From NCBI RefSeq assembly GCF_026262505.1, contig NC_067205.1, positions 5,642,001 through 5,706,000 of the forward strand: a stretch of DNA of 64,000 nucleotides, given 5' to 3'. The notes below the pieces were generated by a model. That model was not told the origin of the DNA. It saw only the letters and a program-made list of their open reading frames with translations, and did not search any database. The stretch's first letter is position 1; each line of letters starts with the position of its first letter. This document shows, piece by piece, positions 17,981 to 26,377 of this stretch. The position numbers and the translations under genes are program-made. The stretch comes from Trichomonas vaginalis G3 (Eukaryota > Parabasalia > Trichomonadida > Trichomonadidae).

Positions 17981-19275
17981 GCATTTCTATACCATGCACA
18001 AACTGTCATGTAAGGTGGCATGTATTTTTTACCTAGTCCTGTAGATGTTGTTGTAAAAGTATGTTGGTGGTTTCCTCCTGGTTCAGTTTGTCGAAAAGTC
18101 TTTTTTGCTGAATGGTTATAATCTGGAGATAAAACGTCATAGCCAGCTTCATACTCTGAGTTGTATAATGGGTGGTCTCTTAATGAGTGGCTATGGTCGC
18201 CAGAAAAGTTTGTTGTACCAGAATGACTATGTGGTGGCAAGTTGTCGACAGATATCGTTTTACTTCCACCTGTTTTCTTTGGAGTGTGTGCACAATACAA
18301 AAAACTTTCGAGTATTTGAGTCCAAGTTCCAAAACCAAGTACTACTTCTGGTCTGGTAGAGTTCATTGACGTATAAATAGAACCAACTGGGTAAATGGTT
18401 TGAAGTATTTCTGTCTTTAATGTTTGAAGCTCTGTTTTGTCTGCTTTCTTGTCATATAAATCTTGAGCAGTGAATTTAACTTTATTTTCATCCTCCATGA
18501 CATAAACATCTCTACATCTAATGTATCTCATCGTTGTTATGTCTTCATCCGATGTTAAACCTTGTGGAAAGTTAGGAGGTTTCCAATTTAATACATCCCA
18601 CCAGTTTCTTCAACCGTTCCTTCAATATTTTCTATACCAACAGTTGCGAAGAAATCGTGTGTATGTCCAACGTCACTTTTCCTGTTTAAGGTTTCTTGTA
18701 AGTTTGTAATATTTGCAATGGTATGTGTATGTCCAACGTCACTTTTCCTGTTTAAGGTTTCTTGTAAGTTTGTAATATTTGCAATGGTATGTGTATGGTT
18801 CTTATCCGCTTTAAGGTCTAAACATCCTGAAACCCACCCTGTATCGGCTTTACCTTTTAAAATCTTTGTTGTCCGTTCATGGTACCATTCAACCCTTTCT
18901 ATAATTTTTTCATCTTTTTCATTCACATATTCCTTATCTGCCTTCTTCACTAACGCACTAGCCACACGTGCTAACTCATCGTCAACATACTCTTTGTCAG
19001 CTTTGTTGTCAATATCTGCCTTCAAAAGAAGTTCATCTATAGGTTTCTCGTTTAAAGTTCTTTTTGTTGGATTTATACAAACAGTATGGTTCTTACTGTC
19101 TTGAAACAGAAACTCGTCTGTCATTGGGTTTATCGTCAGTTTTAAGTTTCCTTCTTTCAATGACTCAGATATCTTAGAATAGTTTTGAAAAGTTTGTTGT
19201 GTTCTTATTTAGAGCTTGCAAAATGAGTTGTCGGTTGTGTTGTATTTCTCTCATAGACGCTGTTTCTTTCGACAT
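17977..19275 (-). pseudogene. Phage tail-fibre-like protein, two frameshifts
   Basis: Reading from ATG 19,275 (MSKETASMREIQHNRQLILQ) there is a shift near 19,165, a long frame 19,160-18,588, a shift near 18,590, and a final frame to 17,977. The total is about 430 residues. The shaft has KADKEYV-type heptads, then two identical 22-residue repeats beginning TIANITNLQETLNRK and ending GHTH. The tip has YPVGSIYTS, LGFGTWTQI, a Gly/His region (PPHSHSGTT, GDHSHS, GNHQHTF) and ends PPYMTVCAWYR. This is the layout of phage short-tail-fibre/collar proteins, trimers with His-bound metal at the tip. It is a candidate host-attachment fibre of the virus form. The 3' end overlaps the integrase stop by four bases. 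Confidence 0.75.
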
Positions 19276-19293
19276 TTTTATTCTAGATAAAAT
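19276..19293. promoter_or_regulatory. Bidirectional minimal promoter (fibre / jelly-roll genes)
   Basis: Eighteen bases separate the minus start at 19,275 and the plus start at 19,294. The sequence TTTTATTCTAGATAAAAT is nearly palindromic around TCTAGA, so the T-run/TCTA/A-run motif serves both directions. Compare 3,758-3,775. Confidence 0.5.
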
Positions 19294-20142
19294 ATGCTTC
19301 CAATAGAAAAAGAAAATTCAAGAGTTGCTACAACTAAACCATTAGATGAACTTTTTACTAATGTCGGTCAAAAGTTTGAGACAGAGACCGTAAAGCATGA
19401 AGGCTATCGTTTTGACTACCCATTAAGATGGCTAAGAGACCCATCTGTCACAAAAGCTATTGGCTTTCGTAGAATGAAGTTTGTGTCTGTAGAAGATAAA
19501 AGTTTTCCATTTATTGTAAGGTTTCATATAGATTATATATCTGAAGGGAAACGAAAAATGTGGGAAGAAATTGAGCTAATACAAGTTGACCTTTCATCTT
19601 CTCTACAGACTGCGTTAAAAAATATAGAAGATAAAATAAATTCATGTTATGCAAAATATGCTGATGAATATGCAAATACCGAGAGCACACTTTATGTGAG
19701 AATTGTATATGACAAACAAAATTCACAAGTGTCATTTCAAATCTACGAAGACAATCCAAAGAAAGACGAACAAATATATACAGAATTCACTGCAATGTCA
19801 TGGTATTATTTGCAAAGAATGTTAAATCAGAAAGTCGAACTTCCTTTAGCAAATATTTACAGTCGATATGCAAGAGATGAACCATATTTATTTAAAGATG
19901 TTTTCGACCCAGCTGCTATTATTGTTCATGCTTCATTTTCTGGCGCCCAAAACTCTTTCTTATGCTTGGCAAATGACTTTTACGAAAAACCTACAAAGTT
20001 ATACGAACCACCAAGTGGAAGTATTTCAGACTTTCAAGTATGGTTTACAACAGATGGAAGAAAGAGAATAATTCCATTATACCATGCGTTTTACTTAGAA
20101 CTTAGTTTCATATACAACTACTATCGAACGGTAAAAATATAA
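19294..20142 (+). CDS. Probable capsid-associated jelly-roll protein (282 aa)
   Basis: ATG 19,294 with the bidirectional motif. Mostly beta-strands. The last third (AIIVHASFSGAQNSFLCLAN, SDFQVWFTTDGRKRIIP, HAFYLELSFIYNY) has the spacing of a single jelly roll. It could be the penton or another minor capsid protein. The gene faces the fibre gene head to head, and fibres bind pentons in comparable viruses, which favours a vertex role. This is inference; no diagnostic motif is visible. Gene intact. Confidence 0.5.
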   Translation: MLPIEKENSRVATTKPLDELFTNVGQKFETETVKHEGYRFDYPLRWLRDPSVTKAIGFRRMKFVSVEDKSFPFIVRFHIDYISEGKRKMWEEIELIQVDLSSSLQTALKNIEDKINSCYAKYADEYANTESTLYVRIVYDKQNSQVSFQIYEDNPKKDEQIYTEFTAMSWYYLQRMLNQKVELPLANIYSRYARDEPYLFKDVFDPAAIIVHASFSGAQNSFLCLANDFYEKPTKLYEPPSGSISDFQVWFTTDGRKRIIPLYHAFYLELSFIYNYYRTVKI

Positions 20143-20146
20143 TTTT

Positions 20147-20389
20147 TTAATACGGTTGAGGTGTTGGATTTGGTTGCCAACTAGACTGTGGTGCAGGTTC
20201 AGGCTGTTGTATAACAGGAGCTTGTTCTTCTGGTTCAGGGTCTTTAGGTATAATACCAACAAACTGACCTACCCTTTTACCAATATTTTTGACTCCGTTC
20301 CAAATTCCTCTTCCTACGGTTTTTATTCCATTCCATATACCTCTTCCAACATTTCGAAAGAAGTTTCCTATCTTACTGAAGAAACCCAT
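20147..20389 (-). CDS. Small protein with myristoylation-like start and amphipathic repeats (80 aa)
   Basis: ATG 20,389 after TTTTTACATATAGTAAA. Starts MGFFSKIGNFFRNVGRGIW and contains a doubled amphipathic unit (VGRGIWNGIKTVGRGIWNGV), then a Pro/Gln/Glu-rich tail. The basic, Trp-containing amphipathic helices resemble membrane-lytic peptides. Same overall design as the protein at 16,609-17,010. Probably a virion component involved in membrane passage; inferred from physical character only. Confidence 0.6.
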   Translation of the reverse strand: MGFFSKIGNFFRNVGRGIWNGIKTVGRGIWNGVKNIGKRVGQFVGIIPKDPEPEEQAPVIQQPEPAPQSSWQPNPTPQPY

Positions 20390-20407
20390 TTTACTATATG
20401 TAAAAAT

Positions 20408-20770
20408 CTAATGTCCGCCTAGTCTCTTACGTTTCCTGTTGAGTTCCATAGCATTCTTTAACTGGAGCTCATACATTCTGTTTCTCCTCTGGTAGAAAAC
20501 ATACTCTGGGTCAACTCCTGTGTTCGCGTCATCTGCATAGAGTTGTTTATATCCCACTTCAGGGTTTGTATAAAACTCTTTCCATCTCATATTTGCATAC
20601 CATGGTGGCAAACCTAACGCAGCGTCATTTGACATGGCAGTTTGCATTTGTACATCTGTTGGCACTTGACCATAGTTTGCCATTGCAGTTTGTATTCTAA
20701 CTTCATTTGGAATATTCTCTGGGTTTGGTTGTCCAGGTTGCTGTGCATTCGCTAAGTTCTGTGCGTCCAT
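20408..20770 (-). CDS. Maverick protein of unknown function (120 aa)
   Basis: ATG 20,770 after TTTTTATCTAATATTAA. N-terminal half is Asn/Gln/Pro-rich with a repeated phrase (VRIQTAMANYGQVPTDVQMQ then TAMSN). C-terminal half is helical and basic (YQRRNRMYELQLKNAMELNR), ending KRKRLGGH. Could bind DNA or capsid; not recognised. Confidence 0.55.
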   Translation of the reverse strand: MDAQNLANAQQPGQPNPENIPNEVRIQTAMANYGQVPTDVQMQTAMSNDAALGLPPWYANMRWKEFYTNPEVGYKQLYADDANTGVDPEYVFYQRRNRMYELQLKNAMELNRKRKRLGGH

Positions 20771-20793
20771 TTAATATTAGATAAAAATATCTC

Positions 20794-20925
20794 TTACGAG
20801 TACATATACTGGACATTTGCAGGCATTGGTTCATCTTCATATTCTCTGTACTTTTCTGCCACGTCAAATAAATAAATGACACAATGGAAAAAACCTAAAA
20901 CAAGTAGTCCTATTTCAAACCACAT
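20794..20925 (-). CDS. Single-span membrane mini-protein (43 aa)
   Basis: ATG at 20,925, stop at 20,794-20,796. Begins MWFEIGLLVLGFFHCVIYLF, one transmembrane segment, followed by an acidic tail (EKYREYEDEPMP). Its start overlaps the 3' end of the methyltransferase gene by 16 bases. The leader ATTTTATTGGTAACTAA fits the element's start motif. Likely real because of motif, composition and packing. Confidence 0.5.
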   Translation of the reverse strand: MWFEIGLLVLGFFHCVIYLFDVAEKYREYEDEPMPANVQYMYS

Positions 20926-21728
20926 TTAGTTACCAATAAAATTTCTTTGTTATGACACTTTCTCCAGTTTATGGGACCTCTCTCATATTCTATCTTGTCA
21001 TATATAAACTCATAGTCATGTATGTCCTCTAACCATCTCATGACACTTTCCAAACCACTTTTATCGGATGTAAAGTAAAAGCATGGATGGTTATGTAAAA
21101 CGTCTAAAGTTTCTAAAGAGTCTCTCAAAGTCCAGTCTACTTGGTATTGAAAATCCCATGTGTTATAGAACGGCGGGTCCACTATAAAGAAAACATTTTC
21201 CTTGTCTTTATATTTTTCATACAACTCTGTCCAATGACATCTCACAAACTCTATACCCTCAATATATTTTTCTATGTCCTCTTTGAAAACATTTGTATAG
21301 TTAAGATATAAAACTTTTGACATAAGTGTTTCAATGTCATGAACTCTTATAGCACCACTATATAATAGTCTAGCAGATATACTATCCCAGTCTATATATT
21401 CTGCTTTTTTCAAAACCTCTCTGACAATATCTTTCTTATCTAATGGTATACGTTCCATCTTACCTATAGGTATCTTTTCTTTCAACTCACTCAATATTTT
21501 GTTTGTGTCTGGTATATGTTTGAGACGGTTCATATAGTTGTCGAAGTCATTGCATATAATCTTTGAGTCAGGAAATACAGTATGGCACAGATGGGATATA
21601 TAGAAACTTCCACCGAACAAATCTACAAATGTTAGACCATTCGGTAGTTTCTTAAGTTCTCTCAATAGAATATCTTTACATCTACTCTTATTTCCAAAGA
21701 AGGGTAACGGTGGTTTTGTAAAATTCAT
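20910..21728 (-). CDS. DNA adenine-N6 methyltransferase (D12 class, Dam-like)
   Basis: The frame extends further upstream, but ATG 21,728 (MNFTKPPLPFFGNKSRCKD) has the motif TTTTTATTGTATATAAA before it, giving 272 residues. PLPFFGNKSRCKD is the N-terminal AdoMet-binding motif of Dam enzymes, FVDLFGGSFYISH is the FxGxG motif, and VDPPFYNTW is the catalytic DPPY motif with Phe for Tyr, a change known in active relatives. It would methylate adenine in the element's own or host DNA. The outermost gene of the element at this end, and intact. Confidence 0.82.
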   Translation of the reverse strand: MNFTKPPLPFFGNKSRCKDILLRELKKLPNGLTFVDLFGGSFYISHLCHTVFPDSKIICNDFDNYMNRLKHIPDTNKILSELKEKIPIGKMERIPLDKKDIVREVLKKAEYIDWDSISARLLYSGAIRVHDIETLMSKVLYLNYTNVFKEDIEKYIEGIEFVRCHWTELYEKYKDKENVFFIVDPPFYNTWDFQYQVDWTLRDSLETLDVLHNHPCFYFTSDKSGLESVMRWLEDIHDYEFIYDKIEYERGPINWRKCHNKEILLVTKCGLK

Positions 21729-21796
21729 TTTATATACAATAAAAATGTTTTTTTCCTGAAAAGTGACAGAAAAGTGACAAAACATTTACGAAGAAA

Positions 21797-21872
21797 TCTT
21801 GACAAATTCAAGAGGGTAGAAAAGAGGTTAGAAAAGAGGTTATATCTAACCTTCTACCCTAAAATATATTTT
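21797..21872. repeat. GGGTAGA element, subterminal copy
   Basis: Nearly identical to 9,497-9,575 (GACAAATTCAAGAGGGTAG, GAGGTTAGA units, CTTCTACCCTAAAATATAT), same orientation. It lies between the start of the methyltransferase gene and the end of the element. Confidence 0.75.
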
Positions 21873-21883
21873 TGTCTGATTTT

Positions 21884-21956
21884 ACGAAGAAGTCTTGACA
21901 AAACATTTACGAAGAAGTCTTGACAAAACATTTACGAAGAAGTCTTGACAAAACAT
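21884..21956. repeat. Subterminal direct repeats, 25 bp x 3
   Basis: TTTACGAAGAAGTCTTGACA with AAACA between, repeated three times, immediately inside the terminal inverted repeat. The same phrase occurs once more near 21,785. They could be binding sites for terminal protein or integrase. Confidence 0.8.
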
Positions 21957-21997
21957 CTTCAGGGCTAGAAGGCACGAAGTGCCTGGAAGCCCCACTA

Positions 21998-21999
<2 letters not shown>
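21957..21999 (-). repeat. Terminal inverted repeat, right end of Maverick A
   Basis: Reads inward (minus strand) as GGTAGTGGGGC, then TTCCAGGCACTTCGTGCC, then TTCTAGCCCTGAAGATG. The same end with two substitutions occurs at 27,657 in the opposite direction. It contains a small perfect hairpin (GGCAC-TTC-GTGCC). A T-run of about 30 bases lies outside it. Confidence 0.88.
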
Positions 22000-22034
<35 letters not shown>

Positions 22035-22320
22035 ATAAAGAATGAGTTTGTGAAACCCATTTTTCGTAATTCGAAGTCAAAATTCTGAAGATTTGAAGAT
22101 TTCATCTTCAAATTCTATTGTACCGGAGGGGGGCACAAACTTGCCCAGTGAGGTGAAGTGAAAAATGACAAATTTACAAATCAGAAATGTAAAGTGTCAG
22201 ATTTGAATCAAAAAATGGATTAATTTATTATTATATGATAGAGAGATTTGGTAAGTTACTATCAAATTTGTAAGTAAGGGAAAAAAAGTAAGAAAGAAAA
22301 AAAAATTTTTTAAAAATAAA
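22000..22320. other. Spacer outside Maverick A
   Basis: T-run of about 30 bases, then AT-rich sequence with no gene. One GC-rich patch (GTACCGGAGGGGGGC near 22,120) is followed by A-rich DNA. Nothing recognisable. Confidence 0.6.
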
Positions 22321-23129
22321 AAGCCACTCGCTTCGCTCGCGGTTGACAAAAAGAACAAATTCGAAAAATAATTGTATGAAACTACGAAACTAAGCCACTC
22401 GCTTCGCTTGCGGCTTAAGAAAAGAACAGATTCGAAAAAAGATTGTACGAAACTACGAAACTAAGCCGCTCGCTTCGCTTGCGGCTTAAGAAAAGAACAG
22501 ATTCGAAAAAAGATTGTACGAAACTACGAAACTAAGCCGCTCGCTTCGCTTGCGGCTTAAGAAAAGAACAGATTCGAAAAAAGATTGTACGAAACTACGA
22601 AACTAAGCCACTCACTTCGCTTGCGGCTTAAGAAAAGAACAGATTCGAAAAAAGATTGTACGAAACTACGAAACTAAGCCACTCGCTTCGCTTGCGGCTT
22701 AAGAAAAGAACAGATTCGAAAAAAGATTGTACGAAACTACGAAACTAAGCCACTCGCTTCGCTTGCGGCTTAAGAAAAGAACAGATTCGAAAAAAGATTG
22801 TACGAAACTACGAAACTAAGCCACTCGCTTCGCTTGCGGCTTAAGAAAAGAACAGATTCGAAAAAAGATTGTACGAAACTACGAAACTAAGCCGCTCGCT
22901 TCGCTTGCGGCTTAAGAAAAGAACAGATTCGAAAAAAGATTGTACGAAACTACGAAACTAAGCCGCTCGCTTCGCTTGCGGCTTAAGAAAAGAACAGATT
23001 CGAAAAAAGATTGTACGAAACTACGAAACTAAGCCGCTCGCTTCGCTTGCGGCTTAAGAAAAGAACAGATTCGAAAAAAGATTGTACGAAACTACGAAAC
23101 TAAGCCACTCGCTTCGCTTGCGGCTTAAG
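22321..23129. repeat. 71-bp satellite, about 11.4 units
   Basis: Units begin AAGCCRCTCGCTTCGCTTGC and are followed by GGCTTAAGAAAAGAACAGAT and a GAAACTACGAAACT end. Starts fall every 71 bases from 22,393 to 23,103; the first unit (22,321) is the most diverged. Each unit carries an inverted repeat (TAAGCCGC...GCGGCTTA), so each can form a short hairpin. No coding potential. Confidence 0.92.
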
Positions 23130-23220
23130 TAAACAACATATTTCAGATTATCGATACTAAAAATTTTTTTATTTTATTACATTTTTTTTGCATTTTTTTA
23201 AAGCTTCTTAACTTAAATCA

Positions 23221-23790
23221 TGGAATGTCTCAAAGACAAAAGTAGCATACAGCATGTAAAGCTAAAGAAAGATAATCATAATTAATACCTTAATTTTTAA
23301 TATTACGCATTTTTAGGTGCAAAATTAAAAAAACATTCTAATACAATAGAGCAGTTTCCAAAAGTAGCATACAGCATGTAAGCTAAAGAAAGATAATCAT
23401 AATTAATACCTTAATTTTTAATATTACGGCATTTTTAGGTGCAAAATTTAAAAAACATTCTAATACAATAGAGCAGTTTCCAAAAGTAGCATACAGCATG
23501 TAAAGCTAAAGAAAGATAATCATAATTAATACCTTAATTTTTAATATTACGCATTTTTAGGTGAAAATTTAAAAACATTCTAATACAATAGAGCAGTTTC
23601 CAAAGTGACATACAGCATGTAAAGCTAAAGAAAGATAATCATAATTAATACCTTAATTTTTAATATTACGCATTTTTAGGTGCAAAATTTAAAAAACATT
23701 CTAATACCAATAGAGCAGTTTCCAAAAGTAGCATACAGCATGTAAAGCTAAAGAAAGATAAATCATAATTAATACCTTTAAAGTTTAAAA
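23221..23790 (+). repeat. MULE left-end repeat block
   Basis: About five copies of a unit starting AAAGTAGCATACAGCATGTA, followed by AGCTAAAGAAAGATAATCAT, a region with CGCATTTTTAGGTG, and CTAATACAATAGAGCAGTTT. Copies differ by small indels. Confidence 0.85.
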
Positions 23791-23958
23791 TCTTGATTTT
23801 TTTAAAAAATCAAATATTTATAACTTTAATACATACATCTTAAACCTTATACTTGTTTTCTCCTTGTGAGAAAGCAATCTTACAAAGCTAACAATCCTAA
23901 AAAATAAAGAATTAAAATTTATTAATTTAATCTAAAATTAAAATCAAAATTAAATAAA

Positions 23959-25412
23959 TGAGTTCTTTGTAATAATACTTTCAAGGTAGGATATATTTTA
24001 GTGGGATCTATTGAGTCATCACTAACAGCATTGAGCAATCTATTGAGCATTGAAATACTCTCGATTTTTTCTTTGTCTTTTTACATCAATTTCCTGCGTT
24101 AGTTGCTTTTTTCAATGATCCTAATGACACGGTCATCTGCTGGATTTTGATCAATTTTGAGTTTGATAACGAAAGATGGTATCACTTTTGTATAAATTTC
24201 TATAATAAACAATCATCAATTCTGAGATTTTTCTCGATCAGGAAATAGTCATGTTTGAGTGTTCTTAAAATGAGCTTCGGCAATATTGTTAGTTGCGTCG
24301 CCTTCAACGCCTGTCACGAGCAATCCATCTTGATATGTTTAACGCCATTGTCTGTTAAAGTATTGAGATGCTTGTTGGATCTGTGTCGAGCAACTCCAGA
24401 ACTTGATCATAGGCAGCATTGCTTCTCCTCATGTTCTGCATCTAATTTGAAGACTAAATCCTTCATCAAATTATAGAATTGTTCAAATTTTTCTTGAGAA
24501 GAAAAACTTATTTGAATTTGCGAAGAATTGCACGAAGAACATGTACTCCGCACCAAAGTATTTGAGCTTGTGGAATGCTTTCTTCTATTGCTTGAGCTAT
24601 CTGTGGAGCACAGTCCCATGCTAATGTATTCTGGCTCAATTGTTACCCATCTGAGATAGGCGCACACGCAAAACTTGAATGTTTTGATAAGTGTCTGGTT
24701 GACAAAAAGAAATATAAAAAAGGGAAAATGTGAAAATCTTTGATTTTGCCAGTAAATGCATACAATGGAATGTTTGATCGCAACAATTTATAGGTGCTGT
24801 CTATATGAAAATGTCTTGATACTATGCGCATAAGCTTTGCCTTCAAAGGCGCGTAATAGAAAACACATATTATTGTCTGAGACTTCAAATGCAATGAGAT
24901 CATCTGGAGATTCTTCTTGTACTGTCTGAACAAAGATTTGCAATGACACAACATCGTCAGGAGATATCTAGTTTGAAGAGGCATGTATTCTCTCTGCAAA
25001 TCGTTTGATTGCACGTGGTTTTTGAGCGTACAATCTCTGGAATGGACGGACCTGTAAGAGGAATTTCAAAGATCTTTTGAATGCATTTAGCTGTGCTATC
25101 GCTCTTTGATTGTCATCTGTTTGGAAGTAATGTTCTAAATATTTGCGATAAAGACAGACAAATATTGGACTTTTGTCATTTGGGGCGGAATTGATCATGT
25201 TCTTCAACTATTTTGATTAGTTTGTATTTATTTTGATCCAAGATTGCAACATTAAAATGTGCAGGACATTTTGGATATTTGCAGTGGAATGAAATCTGAG
25301 ATCTTTCTTTCCTGACACGTTCACAATATCCATACTGTGCTTGTATTTCTTGTTTAACTCCAAATTTACAAAGATCCATAACAGTAAGATAGTTTTCTTC
25401 TTCTAATTCCAT
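23959..25412 (-). pseudogene. MULE transposase remnant
   Basis: Minus-strand fragments in several frames. The 5' part (25,412-25,176) is a Cys/His domain (CERVRKERSQISFHCKYPKC, then HFNV) like the FAR1/FLYWCH-type zinc fingers at the start of MULE transposases. Then FHIDSTYKLLRSNIPLYAF has the first catalytic Asp, AWDCAPQIAQAIEE the second, and WCGVHVLRAI the C-x2-H motif. All are visible but in shifted frames with stops. Downstream, at about 24,100-23,960, weak coding continues (SMLNRLLNAVSDDSIDP). It is clearly inactive. Confidence 0.7.
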
Positions 25413-25736
25413 TTGAAATTGAAATGAAAATTAAAAATTCAGAAATTTGAATAGATTTGGTCTGTAATTAAATGAGAATAGCAGTTTGTTCGTCATTGTT
25501 TGAGGCAAGAGTATTATAGGAATATTATATGATGGATTTGAGTTGCATATAAAGAGTGCAAAAGGATAAAGAGAGAAATTTTTGTTAGATTAAATTATTA
25601 CAATTTTAATTCTTTATTTTTTAGGATTGGTTAGCTTTGTAAGATTGGCTTTCTCACAAGAGAAACAAGTATAAGGTTTAAGATGTATGTATTAAAGTTA
25701 TAAATATTTGATTTTTTAAAAAAAAATCAAGATTTT

Positions 25737-26050
25737 AAACTTTAAAGGTATTAATTATGATTATCTTTCTTTAGCTTTACATGCTGTATGCTACTTTTGG
25801 AAACTGCTCTATTGTATTAGAATGTTTTTAAATTTTGCACCTAAAAATGCGTAATATTAAAAATTAAGGTATTAATTATGATTATCTTTCTTTAGCTTTA
25901 CATGCTGTATGCTACTTTTGGAAACTGCTCTATTGTATTAGAATGTTTTTAAATTTTGCACCTAAAAATGCGTAATATTAAAAATTAAGGTATTAATTAT
26001 GATTATCTTTCTTTAGCTTTACATGCTGTATGCTACTTTTGTCTTTGAGA
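25737..26050 (-). repeat. MULE right-end repeat block
   Basis: Three inverted copies of the left-end unit (ends in TACATGCTGTATGCTACTTT), spaced about 119 bases. The last is followed by GTCTTTGAGACATTCCATGA, the outermost end sequence. Confidence 0.85.
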
Positions 26051-26234
26051 CATTCCATGATTTAAGTTAAGAAGCTAAATTCTGAAGTTTACATGATCCT
26101 CTCGTGTGCACCCTTAAAAAAATGCAAAAAATTGAATACTTTACTGGCTGGGCAAATTTGTCGCCGCCCCAATTTTTCTTTCAAAAAACTACAAAATTGT
26201 TCAATTACTCGGTATTATGGATTTTGCAAACGTT

Positions 26235-26259
26235 NNNNNNNNNNNNNNNNNNNNNNNNN
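26235..26259. other. Assembly gap (25 N)
   Basis: Run of 25 undetermined bases, flanked by AAACGTT on the left and AACGTTG on the right; the gap size may be nominal. Confidence 0.99.
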
Positions 26260-26377
26260 AACGTTGAAAATTTCCATATTTTCGATGAGTAAATGTATCA
26301 CGCTATCAAAACATCCTAAAATCTCTAACGATTTTTTTTGAGAGTTTGACGATGATAGTTATAATTTTTTTCATAAT

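Larger units (their letters stand above)
1..21999 (+). mobile_element. Maverick/Polinton element A (left end outside window)
   Basis: The gene set defines it: double-jelly-roll capsid protein, A32/FtsK-like packaging ATPase, family B DNA polymerase and RVE integrase, the hallmark genes of Polintons. The right end is a terminal inverted repeat (21,957-21,999) followed by a T-run. The left end is not in the window, so the element exceeds 22 kb. Genes run on both strands with very short spacers. No adenovirus-type cysteine protease is recognisable here; it could lie left of the window or be lost. The first broken gene, the capsid gene, a minor capsid-type gene, the helicase, the integrase and the fibre gene carry frameshifts. 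The ATPase, polymerase, methyltransferase and most small genes are open. Confidence 0.93.
23202..26076 (-). mobile_element. Decayed MULE (Mutator-like) transposon
   Basis: The outer ends are inverted: AGCTTCTTAACTTAAATCAT at 23,202 and its complement ending at 26,076, then GGAATGTCTCAAAGAC. Inside each end a block of about 120 bp is tandemly repeated (about five units at left, three at right, inverted). A broken Mutator-type transposase gene lies between. Matching A/T-rich sequence continues outside both ends (GCATTTTTTTAA; its complement near 26,115) with a stretch of about 40 bases present only on the right, so the true termini may lie further out. No clean target duplication was found. Confidence 0.72.

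Noticed and set aside
22321..23129. CRISPR-like array because of short palindromic repeats
   Set aside because: Whole 71-bp units are repeated, with no unique spacers; it is a satellite.
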